Below, in pieces: positions 1-6,805 of a DNA stretch of 13,107 nucleotides. The stretch lies in the NCBI GenBank assembly GCA_017881765.1, contig JADGQN010000092.1:1-13107 (forward strand). The letters run 5' to 3'. The position numbers and the translations under genes are program-made. Source of the DNA: Syntrophobacterales bacterium (GTDB lineage: Bacteria; Desulfobacterota; Syntrophorhabdia; Syntrophorhabdales; WCHB1-27). Positions within the stretch are counted from its first letter, which is position 1. Each line of letters starts with the position of its first letter. The notes beneath the pieces were generated by a model, which had not been told where the DNA came from, made no database searches, and saw only the letters and a list, made by a program, of their open reading frames with translations.

Positions 1-170
1 TCAGACACCTTTCAGGGAAGCTGGTGAAACACCAATTCAGTTTATAACCGCATTCACCTGAAATGTCAACGCATGGCGCGGGAAACGGGCGGAAGAATGT
101 AGTGTTAAGCGGGAAATGTCCAAAACTGCCTGTCGTACCGAATGGTCTTTTAAGTTTGCGAATTTGGATA

Positions 171-263
171 TTGGGATTTGTTTGGGATTTCGATAGCGAA
201 GTATCTTGTAAGGATAGCGATAGCGTTAGCGAAGCATCCTGTAAGGAAGGATCCTGTAAGGAT
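171..263. repeat. Short tandem and palindromic repeat cluster
   Basis: Positions 1-263 carry no convincing gene; a 69-codon frame from 63 has unnatural repetitive composition and no ribosome binding site. TTGGGATTT occurs at 171-179 and again at 182-190. It is followed by six-base AGCGAT/AGCGTT/AGCGAA units and three related small palindromes: TATCTTGTAAGGATA (202-216), ATCCTGTAAGGAA (236-248) and ATCCTGTAAGGAT (251-263, stem ATCCT/AGGAT, loop GTA). The last palindrome ends one base before the stop codon of the minus-strand response regulator, so the cluster may act as its 3' mRNA end. No U-tract is visible, so this is not a classical intrinsic terminator. Confidence 0.7.
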
Positions 264-650
264 TTAAGGTGACCAAGCCAAGGCTTTGCCTATCATTCCC
301 CCCAACTTTGCCGAGGTCTTCGGTTTAAGGATGAACCGGCCGATGCCGGCAGCCTCTATGTTTTGAGTCGAAGGTCTCTCCCTGTACCCTGCGTAGAGGA
401 GCACCGGGAATCCCGGGCGTATGCGCCTGAACCGCTGGGCAAGCTCTAATCCTGTCAGGTCGGGCATCACATAGTCAAGGATTGCGAGGTCGAACCTGTC
501 CGGCTCTTCCGAAAACCTTCTCAAAGCGTTCAGGCTTTGTGTCTCAGCCCTCACGGTGTGCCCGAGGCGCTGGAGCATGGATGCGGTTACGCTGACTATA
601 TCCTCTTCGTCATCTACCAACAATATGTAAAGCGGGTGTCTGGAAATCAT
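264..650 (-). CDS. Stand-alone receiver-domain response regulator
   Basis: The 128-residue protein is a single CheY-like receiver domain with no output domain, so it should work by protein-protein contact or as a phosphorelay intermediate in the cytoplasm. The acidic pocket is D13-D14-E15, the phospho-acceptor is D59 in LDYVMP, and the conserved lysine is K109 in LKP. The usual Thr/Ser after the fourth strand (as in CTGY of relatives) appears to be A87 in YAGY, which may change how phosphorylation is sensed. The start at 650 is well supported: AAGGAGGGG (658-666 on the complement) sits eight bases upstream. No histidine kinase lies nearby. It follows the rhodanese gene by 99 bases and could be read from its own promoter or from the stress-gene group. 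Confidence 0.88.
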   Translation of the reverse strand: MISRHPLYILLVDDEEDIVSVTASMLQRLGHTVRAETQSLNALRRFSEEPDRFDLAILDYVMPDLTGLELAQRFRRIRPGFPVLLYAGYRERPSTQNIEAAGIGRFILKPKTSAKLGGMIGKALAWSP

Positions 651-749
651 GACAGTACCCCTCCTTAAGGGGCGCTGTTAGCGCTCCTTGGCCCCTCCGA
701 TTCTCCGGATAACGCATAGCCGCGATCCTTCCGACCTCAGCCGATGAAG

Positions 750-1217
750 CTATTGATGCTTCTGTCCGGCCACAGGGAAACCTGCCGCGCCCCAGGCCAA
801 GATCCCTCCTTCGAGAGGGTAGACCTCCTTGAACCGCAGCTCCTTCATAAACTCAAAAACGGTATCGCTTCGATTACCCGTCCTGCAATAAACCAAGTAC
901 CTTTTGGTTTTGTCCAGCTTGCCGAGCTCCACCTGGAAACCCGGATGGTAGTAATCCATATTAACCGCCCCTTCAATGTGACTACCTTCAAACTCTTCAG
1001 GGGTGCGCACGTCGAGGATTACAAAGTTCGGATTGTCTCTGTTGCGTTGCACTAACTCCAGCGCCTCTCGGGGCGTGACAGCTCTCAATTTCTCCGACTG
1101 AGCCTCGCCTGCCGGGTCGCTGGTTTCCGCAGACTGGACCCGCCAGTCGTTAACAACAAAGAGAAGCAGCAGCAGGCCAAGCCCGGTAATATATCGTGAC
1201 CCTGTCTTTCGTCTCAC
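750..1217 (-). CDS. Exported single-domain rhodanese-like protein
   Basis: The 155-residue protein begins with a signal peptide: basic MRRKTGSR, then a Leu-rich core at residues 11-22 and a likely cleavage near VQSA (residue 30). One rhodanese domain follows (about 45-150). It has the DVRTPEEF and GSHIEGA motifs and a catalytic loop with C111 in YCRTGNRS, so it should carry sulfur as a persulfide in the periplasm. The start is GTG at 1217 with AGAGG upstream; no good ATG is available. The gene lies 27 bases after superoxide dismutase, so co-transcription is likely and a role in sulfur or oxidative stress handling is plausible. The physiological sulfur donor and acceptor cannot be told from sequence. 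Confidence 0.85.
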   Translation of the reverse strand: MRRKTGSRYITGLGLLLLLFVVNDWRVQSAETSDPAGEAQSEKLRAVTPREALELVQRNRDNPNFVILDVRTPEEFEGSHIEGAVNMDYYHPGFQVELGKLDKTKRYLVYCRTGNRSDTVFEFMKELRFKEVYPLEGGILAWGAAGFPVAGQKHQ

Positions 1218-1244
1218 CCTTGACCTCTGACCCTGGACCCTGCT

Positions 1245-1820
1245 CTATTTCAGCCGTCCTTCCACCGCTGCCCAATTGATGTTCTTAAAAAAGGCCTCGA
1301 TGTAATCGGCTCTTTTCAGCCCGTAATCGATCATGAAGGCATGTTCGAAGACATCGCAGATTAAAAGGGGATTACACCCTGACGGATGGCCTACGTCATG
1401 CTCGTTGATCCAGAAGTTGATCAGGTTACCATTGGCCAGATCCTGGTAAAGCGCTGCCCAGCCGATGCCTCTCATACTGGCCACGGCCCTGAACTCTTTT
1501 TCAAACGCCTCGTAACTGCCGCAATCCTGGGCGATCTTCTTGCCCAACTTTCCATCTTTGTTGATGCCGCCTTTTCCGCCGAGATTCTCGAAGTAGTGCT
1601 CATGGAGCCGCATCCCATCGAACTCCCAACCCAGTCTGCGCCTCAGCTCCGCGGCCTCCGGGGTGCCAAGCTTGTCTGCCTTCGCGAGTCCGTCGAGCGT
1701 CTCCAAAACTTTGTTGCTGTTCGTAACATACCCCTGGTAGAGCGTAAAATGATTCTTCAAGAGCGTTTCACTGAAACCTTCCATGCCGATGAGTTTTCCG
1801 TAATCCTTCGCGGTATACAT
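1245..1820 (-). CDS. Superoxide dismutase, Fe/Mn family
   Basis: The 191-residue enzyme converts superoxide to hydrogen peroxide and oxygen; no signal peptide is seen, so it should be cytoplasmic. Likely metal ligands are H24 (KNHF), H73 (RLHEHYF), D156 and H160 (CDVFEHAFMIDYG). The C-terminal DVFEHAFMIDY matches the family signature DxWEHxYYxDY with F for W. The segment INEHDVGHPSG offers His residues where typical enzymes have the Gln/His that hydrogen-bonds the metal-bound solvent, so the metal (Fe or Mn) cannot be assigned. The ATG at 1820 is preferred over longer in-frame starts because GGGAGGAAGG lies just upstream and homology starts there. It sits between thiol peroxidase (145 bases upstream) and rhodanese. 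Confidence 0.92.
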   Translation of the reverse strand: MYTAKDYGKLIGMEGFSETLLKNHFTLYQGYVTNSNKVLETLDGLAKADKLGTPEAAELRRRLGWEFDGMRLHEHYFENLGGKGGINKDGKLGKKIAQDCGSYEAFEKEFRAVASMRGIGWAALYQDLANGNLINFWINEHDVGHPSGCNPLLICDVFEHAFMIDYGLKRADYIEAFFKNINWAAVEGRLK

Positions 1821-1932
1821 AGTCCTTCCTCCCTTTTCTCTAGTAATGCCTAAAGTTGTCCGCAAGCCACAAGACGTGGCGGTTAACCCTACGCTACTTA
1901 TCTGTGTGAATTGCCACCTGCTTACCACAGGA

Positions 1933-1961
1933 GCGCCGTTTCGCCTTTCCTTGGTCGGCGC
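1933..1961. other. Hairpin downstream of tpx
   Basis: GCGCCG (1933-1938) and CGGCGC (1956-1961) can pair with a 17-base loop, four bases past the tpx stop codon. No U-tract follows on the minus strand, so it is at most a weak terminator or mRNA-stabilising hairpin. Confidence 0.35.
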
Positions 1962-1965
1962 AACT

Positions 1966-2481
1966 TCACCCGATCAGTTTTCTAGCCTCTACGAGGGCTC
2001 TGTCATAATCGGGATGGTGGGTCACCTCGGGGATTATCTCCTGATACCGGATCACACCTGCCGCGTCGACCACGAAAATTGAACGCGCAAGTAACCTCAA
2101 GCCTTTGATAAGGACACCGTAGGACATGCCAAAAGAAGCCTCCCTGTGGTCTGAGAGCGCTTTCACCCTGTCAAGACTTGCATCGGCGCAATATCTGGCA
2201 ATAGCAAAGGGCAGGTCCATGCTGATGTTGAGAATGACGACAGCATCGGATAAAATCTGTGCCTCTTCGTTAAACCTGCGTGCCTGTAAATCGCATACAG
2301 GGGTGTCGAGCGAGGGAGTTACACTGAAGATTTTGACTTTTCCGGAGAAGTCAGAGAGCGAAACTTCTTTTAAATCTTTATCGACCAAAGTGAAGCCGGG
2401 CGCTTTATCGCCAACCTTCGTTGGGCTGCCAAGCAAGGTCAACGGATTGCCGGCAAATGTGACTACTCCAGTCCGCTCCAT
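1966..2481 (-). CDS. tpx: Thiol peroxidase (atypical 2-Cys peroxiredoxin)
   Basis: The protein is 171 residues from the ATG at 2481, close to the usual ~167. It reduces hydrogen and organic peroxides in the cytoplasm using thioredoxin. The peroxidatic Cys is C63 in TPSLDTPVC and the resolving Cys is C98 in RYCADASLDRV followed by LSD, the Tpx arrangement. The N-terminal motif TFAGNPLTLLG is also typical. A TTG at 2487 in the same frame could start two codons earlier. A run of eight Gs (2488-2495 on the complement) lies just upstream of the ATG and must serve as, or overlap, the ribosome binding site. It lies next to superoxide dismutase, giving a superoxide-then-peroxide detoxification pair. 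Confidence 0.93.
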   Translation of the reverse strand: MERTGVVTFAGNPLTLLGSPTKVGDKAPGFTLVDKDLKEVSLSDFSGKVKIFSVTPSLDTPVCDLQARRFNEEAQILSDAVVILNISMDLPFAIARYCADASLDRVKALSDHREASFGMSYGVLIKGLRLLARSIFVVDAAGVIRYQEIIPEVTHHPDYDRALVEARKLIG

Positions 2482-2562
2482 AACCAACCCCCCCCATCAT
2501 TCTATGCTTTAATTTGATCATTCGAAAGGGCAATGTCAAGGAGCATGGGGCTTTGGCTAGCG

Positions 2563-2693
2563 TACCAAGTTGCATTCAAGAATACGACCCAGCCTTCGGC
2601 CGGGTACCCGGGCGACCAGGAGGATAGCGAAGGAGACGATGAAGAGGGGTACCCGTGTCCAAACACGGGTCTATGAATGAAGGCAACTTGGTA
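2563..2693. repeat. MITE-like palindromic element with 11-bp terminal inverted repeats
   Basis: TACCAAGTTGC (2563-2573) is exactly inverted as GCAACTTGGTA (2683-2693). ATTCA next to the left arm matches TGAAT (2674-2678) next to the right arm, offset by four bases. The inside folds into two more hairpins: ACCC-A-GCC/GGC-C-GGGT around TTC (2587-2605) and ACCCGTGT/ACACGGGT around CCAA (2651-2670). The ends are TA...TA, compatible with TA-target insertion of the IS630/mariner type. It sits in the gap between tpx and the MFS gene and touches the MFS stop codon (2694-2696). It carries no credible gene. Transposase partner and copy number are unknown from this window. Confidence 0.7.
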
Positions 2694-3908
2694 TTACGCG
2701 AACCGCTTTCGCAGCACAAGTGAAACCAAAGCCCCCGCAACGGAAACCGCTGCAGAAAGCAAGAAGGCATAGGTGAACGTGCCCGACGCATCTTTGATCC
2801 AGCCTCCGAGAGCAGGGCCAAGTGCCTGCCCCACTCCGAAGAAGAGGGTGATGAACCCAAGTCCGGCGGGCGCGAGCCTTCCTCCCACTGCATCCCCGGA
2901 GGCGGCCGCCATGATCGTAGGAATCGACCAGGCGGTAATTCCGAATATCACCCCGGATACATAGAATCCGACGCTATTCTGCCAGAAGGCAAATATCACG
3001 TAAGAGAGTGCGAGGGTGAGATATGCGAGCAGAGAGCCATACCTGCGGCCAAGAACGTCCGAGATCCATCCCCAGAAAACGCCGCAGAACATGCTGAACA
3101 GACCGAGCACGGCAAAAATCCTGCCGGCTTCTGCGGGCCGCAGGCTGCACTCTTTGCACAGATACGCCACAAAAAAGGTTAGGTAGATGATATACGAAAA
3201 TCCATACATGAAGTAGACACAACCCAGCTTCCAGATCTCGGGCTCTCTTACGATATCTTTCCACGCGGAAAACAGGGTCACTTTCGGCCCCGCAACCCTA
3301 TCTTCTTCGCCGCCGTACAGAGAGAGTCCCTTTTCCGCCGGATTATTTCTCAGAAAGAGGTAGCAAACAAAGGAGAGGACAAACACCGTGATGCCCATCA
3401 GATACCATGCATATCTCCAGCCGTTGCTGCCGAAATAAGCGATGACTCCGGGCAGAATGACTCCCGAAAGGAAAAGCCCCACCCCGATGCCTCCGGAGAC
3501 GATCCCCGTGCCGAGCCCACGTTTGCGTGCCACGAACCATGCAGCAGGTAAGGCCATGATGGGCACGTATGCACTGCCGTTTCCGAGGCCCGTGATCAGC
3601 CTCATGAGAAAGGCAGATAGAAAGGAGTTTGTGAACCCGGTCAGAATAAGGCTAATACCTATGACAACCAGGGAAGTGAAGACCACCCTTCTGACGCCGA
3701 AGCGCGCGGCAAGAAAGCCACCTACAATGGCGAGGCAGAGATAGCCGATGAAATTACCCGTCCCGATCAGCCCTACCTGGGTGTAGCTGAGCGACAAGCC
3801 CTCGCGCATTGACGGCAGTATGACTGAGTAGGACATTCTACCGAACCCGTGGGCAAGGATAGTTACTAATGTCCCTGTGAAAGCTATTATCCACGCATAA
3901 TGCACCAT
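2694..3908 (-). CDS. MFS transporter, 12 transmembrane segments
   Basis: The 404-residue inner-membrane protein has two six-helix halves. The loop between helices 2 and 3 carries AARFGVRRV, a variant of the MFS motif A, and the second half repeats it as SDVLGRRYGS. A charged central loop lies around residues 200-220 (EEDRVAGPK). Overall it resembles YbfB/YjiJ-like or oxalate/formate-antiporter-like carriers, but the substrate cannot be assigned. The start is the ATG at 3908: GAGGGGG lies about eight bases upstream and the first helix begins right after MVHYAW. A longer in-frame extension upstream would run through the structured element and is rejected. It has its own strong promoter (3930-3958), so it is probably transcribed separately from the cupin gene. 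Confidence 0.9.
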   Translation of the reverse strand: MVHYAWIIAFTGTLVTILAHGFGRMSYSVILPSMREGLSLSYTQVGLIGTGNFIGYLCLAIVGGFLAARFGVRRVVFTSLVVIGISLILTGFTNSFLSAFLMRLITGLGNGSAYVPIMALPAAWFVARKRGLGTGIVSGGIGVGLFLSGVILPGVIAYFGSNGWRYAWYLMGITVFVLSFVCYLFLRNNPAEKGLSLYGGEEDRVAGPKVTLFSAWKDIVREPEIWKLGCVYFMYGFSYIIYLTFFVAYLCKECSLRPAEAGRIFAVLGLFSMFCGVFWGWISDVLGRRYGSLLAYLTLALSYVIFAFWQNSVGFYVSGVIFGITAWSIPTIMAAASGDAVGGRLAPAGLGFITLFFGVGQALGPALGGWIKDASGTFTYAFLLSAAVSVAGALVSLVLRKRFA

Positions 3909-3929
3909 GCCGCACCCCCTCTTTTCTCG

Positions 3930-3958
3930 ATTGTAGAGGAGGTGCGCAAGCGTGTCAA
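3930..3958 (-). promoter_or_regulatory. Sigma70-type promoter of the MFS gene
   Basis: On the minus strand, TTGACA (3953-3958) and TACAAT (3930-3935) are separated by exactly 17 bases. Transcription should start near 3923, giving a ~15-base leader that includes the ribosome binding site. Confidence 0.68.
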
Positions 3959-3974
3959 GAAATAAGGCGCCGAG

Positions 3975-4261
3975 AAGAGGGTTGAACGGGCCGCTCGGAA
4001 CCATTTCCGTAAGCGAAGCCTTGCGGGAGCCTCTCCCTCGGGCACCCGGCTTACAGGCGGAAGGAGCGGTGCGCCGAGGGAGGCGCATGCCGAGGACTGT
4101 CTGAGCGCTAAGACCGGCCATCGTGGCCGGCATGCGCGAGTTCCGCAGACAAGCGGGAGGAGCCTTTAGCCGGGTGAGAGGCGGAGCACCGACGGGGTAC
4201 CCACGAAGTGGGTCGTGTCGGAAACGGTGGAGTCCGGGCAAACACCGGCAATCAAAACTAC
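3975..4261 (+). ncRNA. Highly structured element, candidate stand-alone HEARO/omega-RNA
   Basis: This gene-free gap is full of complementary segments. GCCT-CT-CCCTCGG (4029-4041) pairs with CCGAGGG-AGGC (4074-4084). TTCC-GTAAGC (4005-4014) pairs with GCTTAC (4049-4054) and GGAA (4059-4062), which would form a pseudoknot with the first helix. TGTCTG (4098-4103) pairs with CAGACA (4146-4151), enclosing GCGC/GCGC (4105-4108, 4134-4137) and the hairpin CCGGCCA-TCG-TGGCCGG (4114-4130). ACCCAC-GAA-GTGGGT (4199-4213) is capped below by CCGAC/GTCGG (4189-4193, 4217-4221). ATGA follows at 4262. From memory, HEARO RNAs (the omega-RNAs of IscB) insert immediately upstream of ATGA or GTGA and have such a GAGCGC...GCGCGAG core. 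No IscB gene is present. The plus-strand orientation and the 5' end are inferred; alternatives are another mobile or regulatory RNA. Confidence 0.5.
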
Positions 4262-4267
4262 ATGACC

Positions 4268-4630
4268 CTATTTCTCCTTCGCGTAGTTGACCATGCCTGA
4301 GATATCAATCACTACGACAGGCTCATTGCCCACGACCCAGGCGTCATGTCCCGGGGGCAGAAGGGCGACATCACCCGGCCCGAATTCGGCTTCGGTCCCG
4401 TCATCCATCACCACATGGAGTCGCCCTGACACCTGATACTGTAGATGAGGGGCTTCGCAACTCTTCGTCTTCGCTATCGGCTTCACCGAGGTTGACCATT
4501 TAAAGCCGGGCTGAAGGGTGGCACGGCCGAAAGTGACACCGCCAAGCGTCGCCAGTTCCAGCTTGCCTTTATCAAATGTCCGTGTTTCATCAGGTTGCGA
4601 AAGGTTCTTCTTTTGCATCTTTTCACTCAT
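4268..4630 (-). CDS. Small cupin-domain protein
   Basis: The 120-residue single cupin barrel has a first motif around PGFKW...SCEAPHLQYQVSGRLHV (about 41-73) and a second GPGDVALLPPGHDAWVVG (84-101). H62 and H94 are candidate metal ligands, but the classical HxH...E set is incomplete. Similar small cupins with the PPGHDAWVVG signature are common in bacteria and remain without an assigned reaction. The start at 4630 is set by GAGGAGGAATAG immediately upstream; longer in-frame starts run into non-coding sequence. It lies 172 bases after the second NrfD gene. On the minus strand TTGACA (4672-4677) and TACAAT (4646-4651) occur upstream but with a long 20-base spacer, so an independent, possibly activator-dependent promoter is conceivable. 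Confidence 0.85.
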   Translation of the reverse strand: MSEKMQKKNLSQPDETRTFDKGKLELATLGGVTFGRATLQPGFKWSTSVKPIAKTKSCEAPHLQYQVSGRLHVVMDDGTEAEFGPGDVALLPPGHDAWVVGNEPVVVIDISGMVNYAKEK

Positions 4631-4645
4631 GTCTATTCCTCCTCT

Positions 4646-4677
4646 ATTGTACGTTCGGCTAAGACTTGCTCTGTCAA
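4646..4677 (-). promoter_or_regulatory. Possible cupin promoter with a 20-bp spacer
   Basis: TTGACA (4672-4677) and TACAAT (4646-4651) read on the minus strand are good hexamers but are 20 bases apart instead of about 17. Such spacers are known for promoters under MerR-type activators; no dyad operator is evident in the spacer. A second TTGACA lies at 4706-4711. Confidence 0.28.
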
Positions 4678-4764
4678 GCCATAATTTGTAGACGATCAGC
4701 GGCGTTGTCAATATGCCGCCGTCGCACATGACTGCCCTGACAAAGTTTTCGTGTGAAAGGATTT

Positions 4765-4802
4765 GCACGGCTGCCGCTCTGATCAGCGGCGCACGGCTGC
4801 CG
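4765..4802. repeat. 12-bp direct repeats and hairpin after the redox cluster
   Basis: GCACGGCTGCCG occurs at 4765-4776 and again at 4791-4802, the second copy touching the stop codon of the NrfD gene. Between them, GCCGCT (4773-4778) and AGCGGC (4785-4790) form a hairpin. An 11-base GATCAGCGGCG is also duplicated at 4694-4704 and 4781-4791. The hairpin may mark the 3' end of the redox mRNA, although no U-tract follows. Confidence 0.6.
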
Positions 4803-6011
4803 TTACCGGTTCGGAACGGAAGGAGCGTGTTCCTTTTCCCATGGAGGGAGCCATCGAATGAGGACATAGAGAATAACGAAGGGCAGTACAAGAAAGCCGA
4901 GCGAAACAAGCAGGCCTTCCACACCGCCCACCGCCATCTTGTAGGCAGTTAACCCTCTGAAGCTCTTCGAGAAAAGCTGACCGCCGATGACAACGTTCCA
5001 CCTGGTGCTGAAGATACCGAACTGGACAAGGAGAGCAACAATAAAATAACTGAGCCTCCGGATCTCGGCAGGCCACTTGAACATCTTAACCAGGGCTATC
5101 GCTACCAGCGGAATGATCATACCGAGAATAAGCTGGATGACAATCAGACTGGTGAAGAGTCTCTCCGATATCATCTGTCCAAGAATCTGAATCGATTCTT
5201 CGGATTGATAAATACGGTGCACAAAGTCAAGGAACTCAAGAGAAAAGTCGACAATCATCATATAGAAAAGAAAACTGGCAAGCTTGTCGATGCAGGCCAT
5301 ATCAGGCTCTTCTCCCCTGACAAGCACAGCAACCATGTAAATCAAGAGGACCAGAGCGATGCCGGATACAATCGCAGAGAAAAGAAAGACGATGGGCATG
5401 AGCACGCTCGACCACCAGGGGTTTGCTTTGATCGAGCCAAAGATAAAGCCGACGTACCCATGAAGCAGGAACGCCGAAGGAATGCCGACAACGGTTATAG
5501 CATAGACCGCCTTCTTGTCGAAGGAGAGCGCCGCCGGGGAGTTATCTTTGGTAAATAGTGATAGTACCTTATAGACTAACCTCTTGTAGCCCTTCTCCTG
5601 CTCGGCCAAAACCATAAAATCTTTTCTGTAGTCAAACCATATCTCCAGAAGCAGCACTGCCATGAGGTACCATACGTAGACGAAGCCAAACATGGCCATG
5701 GCAGACGACGGGCTTGGCGTCATAAACATCTCGAACCCTCTTTCCGGATGGCCAAGGTGGGCCACGAGAGGGAGTGGAGCTACGATCAAGAACGAGAGGG
5801 CTGTGAGTAGCGCAAGCCTGTATGTGGCCTGTACTTCCTTTACCTTGAACACCTTCACCAGAGACGCGAGGATGAAGGCCCCGGCCACAAGCCCCGTAAT
5901 GTAAGGGTAAATGACGATGAGGAGGTTCCAGTGAAGCTCAATCTCGTTCGGGTAGATGAAGCCGACCACAAGCTTCAGCGTCTCGTACAGACGGGCTATC
6001 TCGGCATTCAA
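4803..6011 (-). CDS. NrfD/PsrC-family integral membrane quinone-interacting subunit (module B)
   Basis: The 402-residue protein has about ten hydrophobic helices spread over the whole length, as expected for the NrfD/PsrC/ActC group. That group binds quinol or quinone in the cytoplasmic membrane and passes electrons to a periplasmic [4Fe-4S] partner. HLGHPERGFEMF (about 75-86) is the equivalent of the DLGRPxRF loop of the family. The N-terminus MNAEIARLYETLKL is soluble and short. The start is TTG at 6011, two bases after the stop of the FeS gene, with GGGAGG ten bases upstream; the ATG at 6007 is in another frame. It closes module B after the octaheme cytochrome and FeS protein. Direct repeats begin immediately after its stop. 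Confidence 0.88.
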   Translation of the reverse strand: MNAEIARLYETLKLVVGFIYPNEIELHWNLLIVIYPYITGLVAGAFILASLVKVFKVKEVQATYRLALLTALSFLIVAPLPLVAHLGHPERGFEMFMTPSPSSAMAMFGFVYVWYLMAVLLLEIWFDYRKDFMVLAEQEKGYKRLVYKVLSLFTKDNSPAALSFDKKAVYAITVVGIPSAFLLHGYVGFIFGSIKANPWWSSVLMPIVFLFSAIVSGIALVLLIYMVAVLVRGEEPDMACIDKLASFLFYMMIVDFSLEFLDFVHRIYQSEESIQILGQMISERLFTSLIVIQLILGMIIPLVAIALVKMFKWPAEIRRLSYFIVALLVQFGIFSTRWNVVIGGQLFSKSFRGLTAYKMAVGGVEGLLVSLGFLVLPFVILYVLIRWLPPWEKEHAPSVPNR

Positions 6012-6013
6012 GA

Positions 6014-6805
6014 TTAACGAACCTCCCTGTCGATATCGGCGTAGTAAACTTTGGGTTCCGTGTTCAGGCCCGGCTTCAAAACAAAGGTCTTGTTGAAGCG
6101 CATAAATTGGATGATCGGGCTTGCCTTGCTCTTGAGATCACCAAAAACCCTTGCCTGTGTCGGGCAGGCTTCAACACACGCGGGTAACAATCCCTTTACG
6201 ATTCTATGGTAGCAGAAGGTACATTTTTCGGCAGTCTTCGTCTCCGGGCGGATGAAACGCATACCATACGGACAGGCCTGGATGCAGTAACGACAGCCTA
6301 TGCAGTATTGCGAATCGACCAAGACGACGCCATCCTCTGTTCTGTACGTCGCCCCGACCGGACACACCTGAACACACGGAGGCTTTTCGCACTGGTTGCA
6401 TATTTTAGGGACAAAAAAGGTCTTAAAAACCTTTTTATCAGAAGGAAGAGTCTTGAAACCATCCTTGCCGCCGTTGGGGCTGTCAACGATGGTCTGGCCA
6501 TCTTCGGTTTCGATATAGCGCTCTACCCACGTCCGGAAGAAGAACGGATAATCGGGCACGTTGTTTTCTTTCTTGCACGCGTCCACGCAACGGCCACAGC
6601 CTATGCAGCGGTCAACCTTTATGCCCATCGCGTAAAGGTGCTTCGCGGGCTCATATTTGGTGCCATACCAGTCGCTCAGGCCTTTCTTCTCAGTAGCCGC
6701 AAGTATCGAGCCCGGCACCGCGAGCGACATGGTTCCCAACAGAATCGTCTTGCAGAACTCCCTTCTCGATGTATCAAGGCCCTTTCCAGGGCGGTCCCTT
6801 TTCAT
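6014..6805 (-). CDS. Tat-exported 4x[4Fe-4S] ferredoxin-type electron transfer subunit (module B)
   Basis: The 263-residue protein belongs to the DmsB/NrfC/HybA/DsrO group. A Tat signal is visible as TSRREFCK (12-19) followed by a hydrophobic stretch ending near ILAA (37), so the folded protein should be periplasmic. Sixteen cysteines form four cluster motifs: C67-C70-C73-C77, C136-C139-C144-C148, C168-C171-C174-C178 and C195-C198-C210-C214. It should relay electrons between the octaheme cytochrome and the NrfD subunit encoded on either side. Its ATG at 6805 directly abuts the cytochrome stop codon and its stop is two bases before the NrfD start, so the three are translationally coupled. It is similar in design to the module A protein but 37 residues shorter and clearly diverged. 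Confidence 0.93.
   Translation of the reverse strand: MKRDRPGKGLDTSRREFCKTILLGTMSLAVPGSILAATEKKGLSDWYGTKYEPAKHLYAMGIKVDRCIGCGRCVDACKKENNVPDYPFFFRTWVERYIETEDGQTIVDSPNGGKDGFKTLPSDKKVFKTFFVPKICNQCEKPPCVQVCPVGATYRTEDGVVLVDSQYCIGCRYCIQACPYGMRFIRPETKTAEKCTFCYHRIVKGLLPACVEACPTQARVFGDLKSKASPIIQFMRFNKTFVLKPGLNTEPKVYYADIDREVR

Noticed and set aside
171..263. CRISPR array
   Set aside because: Repeats are only 6-15 bases, unequal and without regular spacers; no cas genes nearby.
2587..2670. Intrinsic terminator of a plus-strand gene
   Set aside because: Strong hairpins but no U-tract and no plus-strand gene upstream; better explained as part of the palindromic element.
3909..4241. N-terminal extension of the MFS protein by 111 codons
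   Set aside because: It would translate through the promoter and the structured element, and the added sequence has no membrane or domain features; the ATG at 3908 has a good ribosome binding site.
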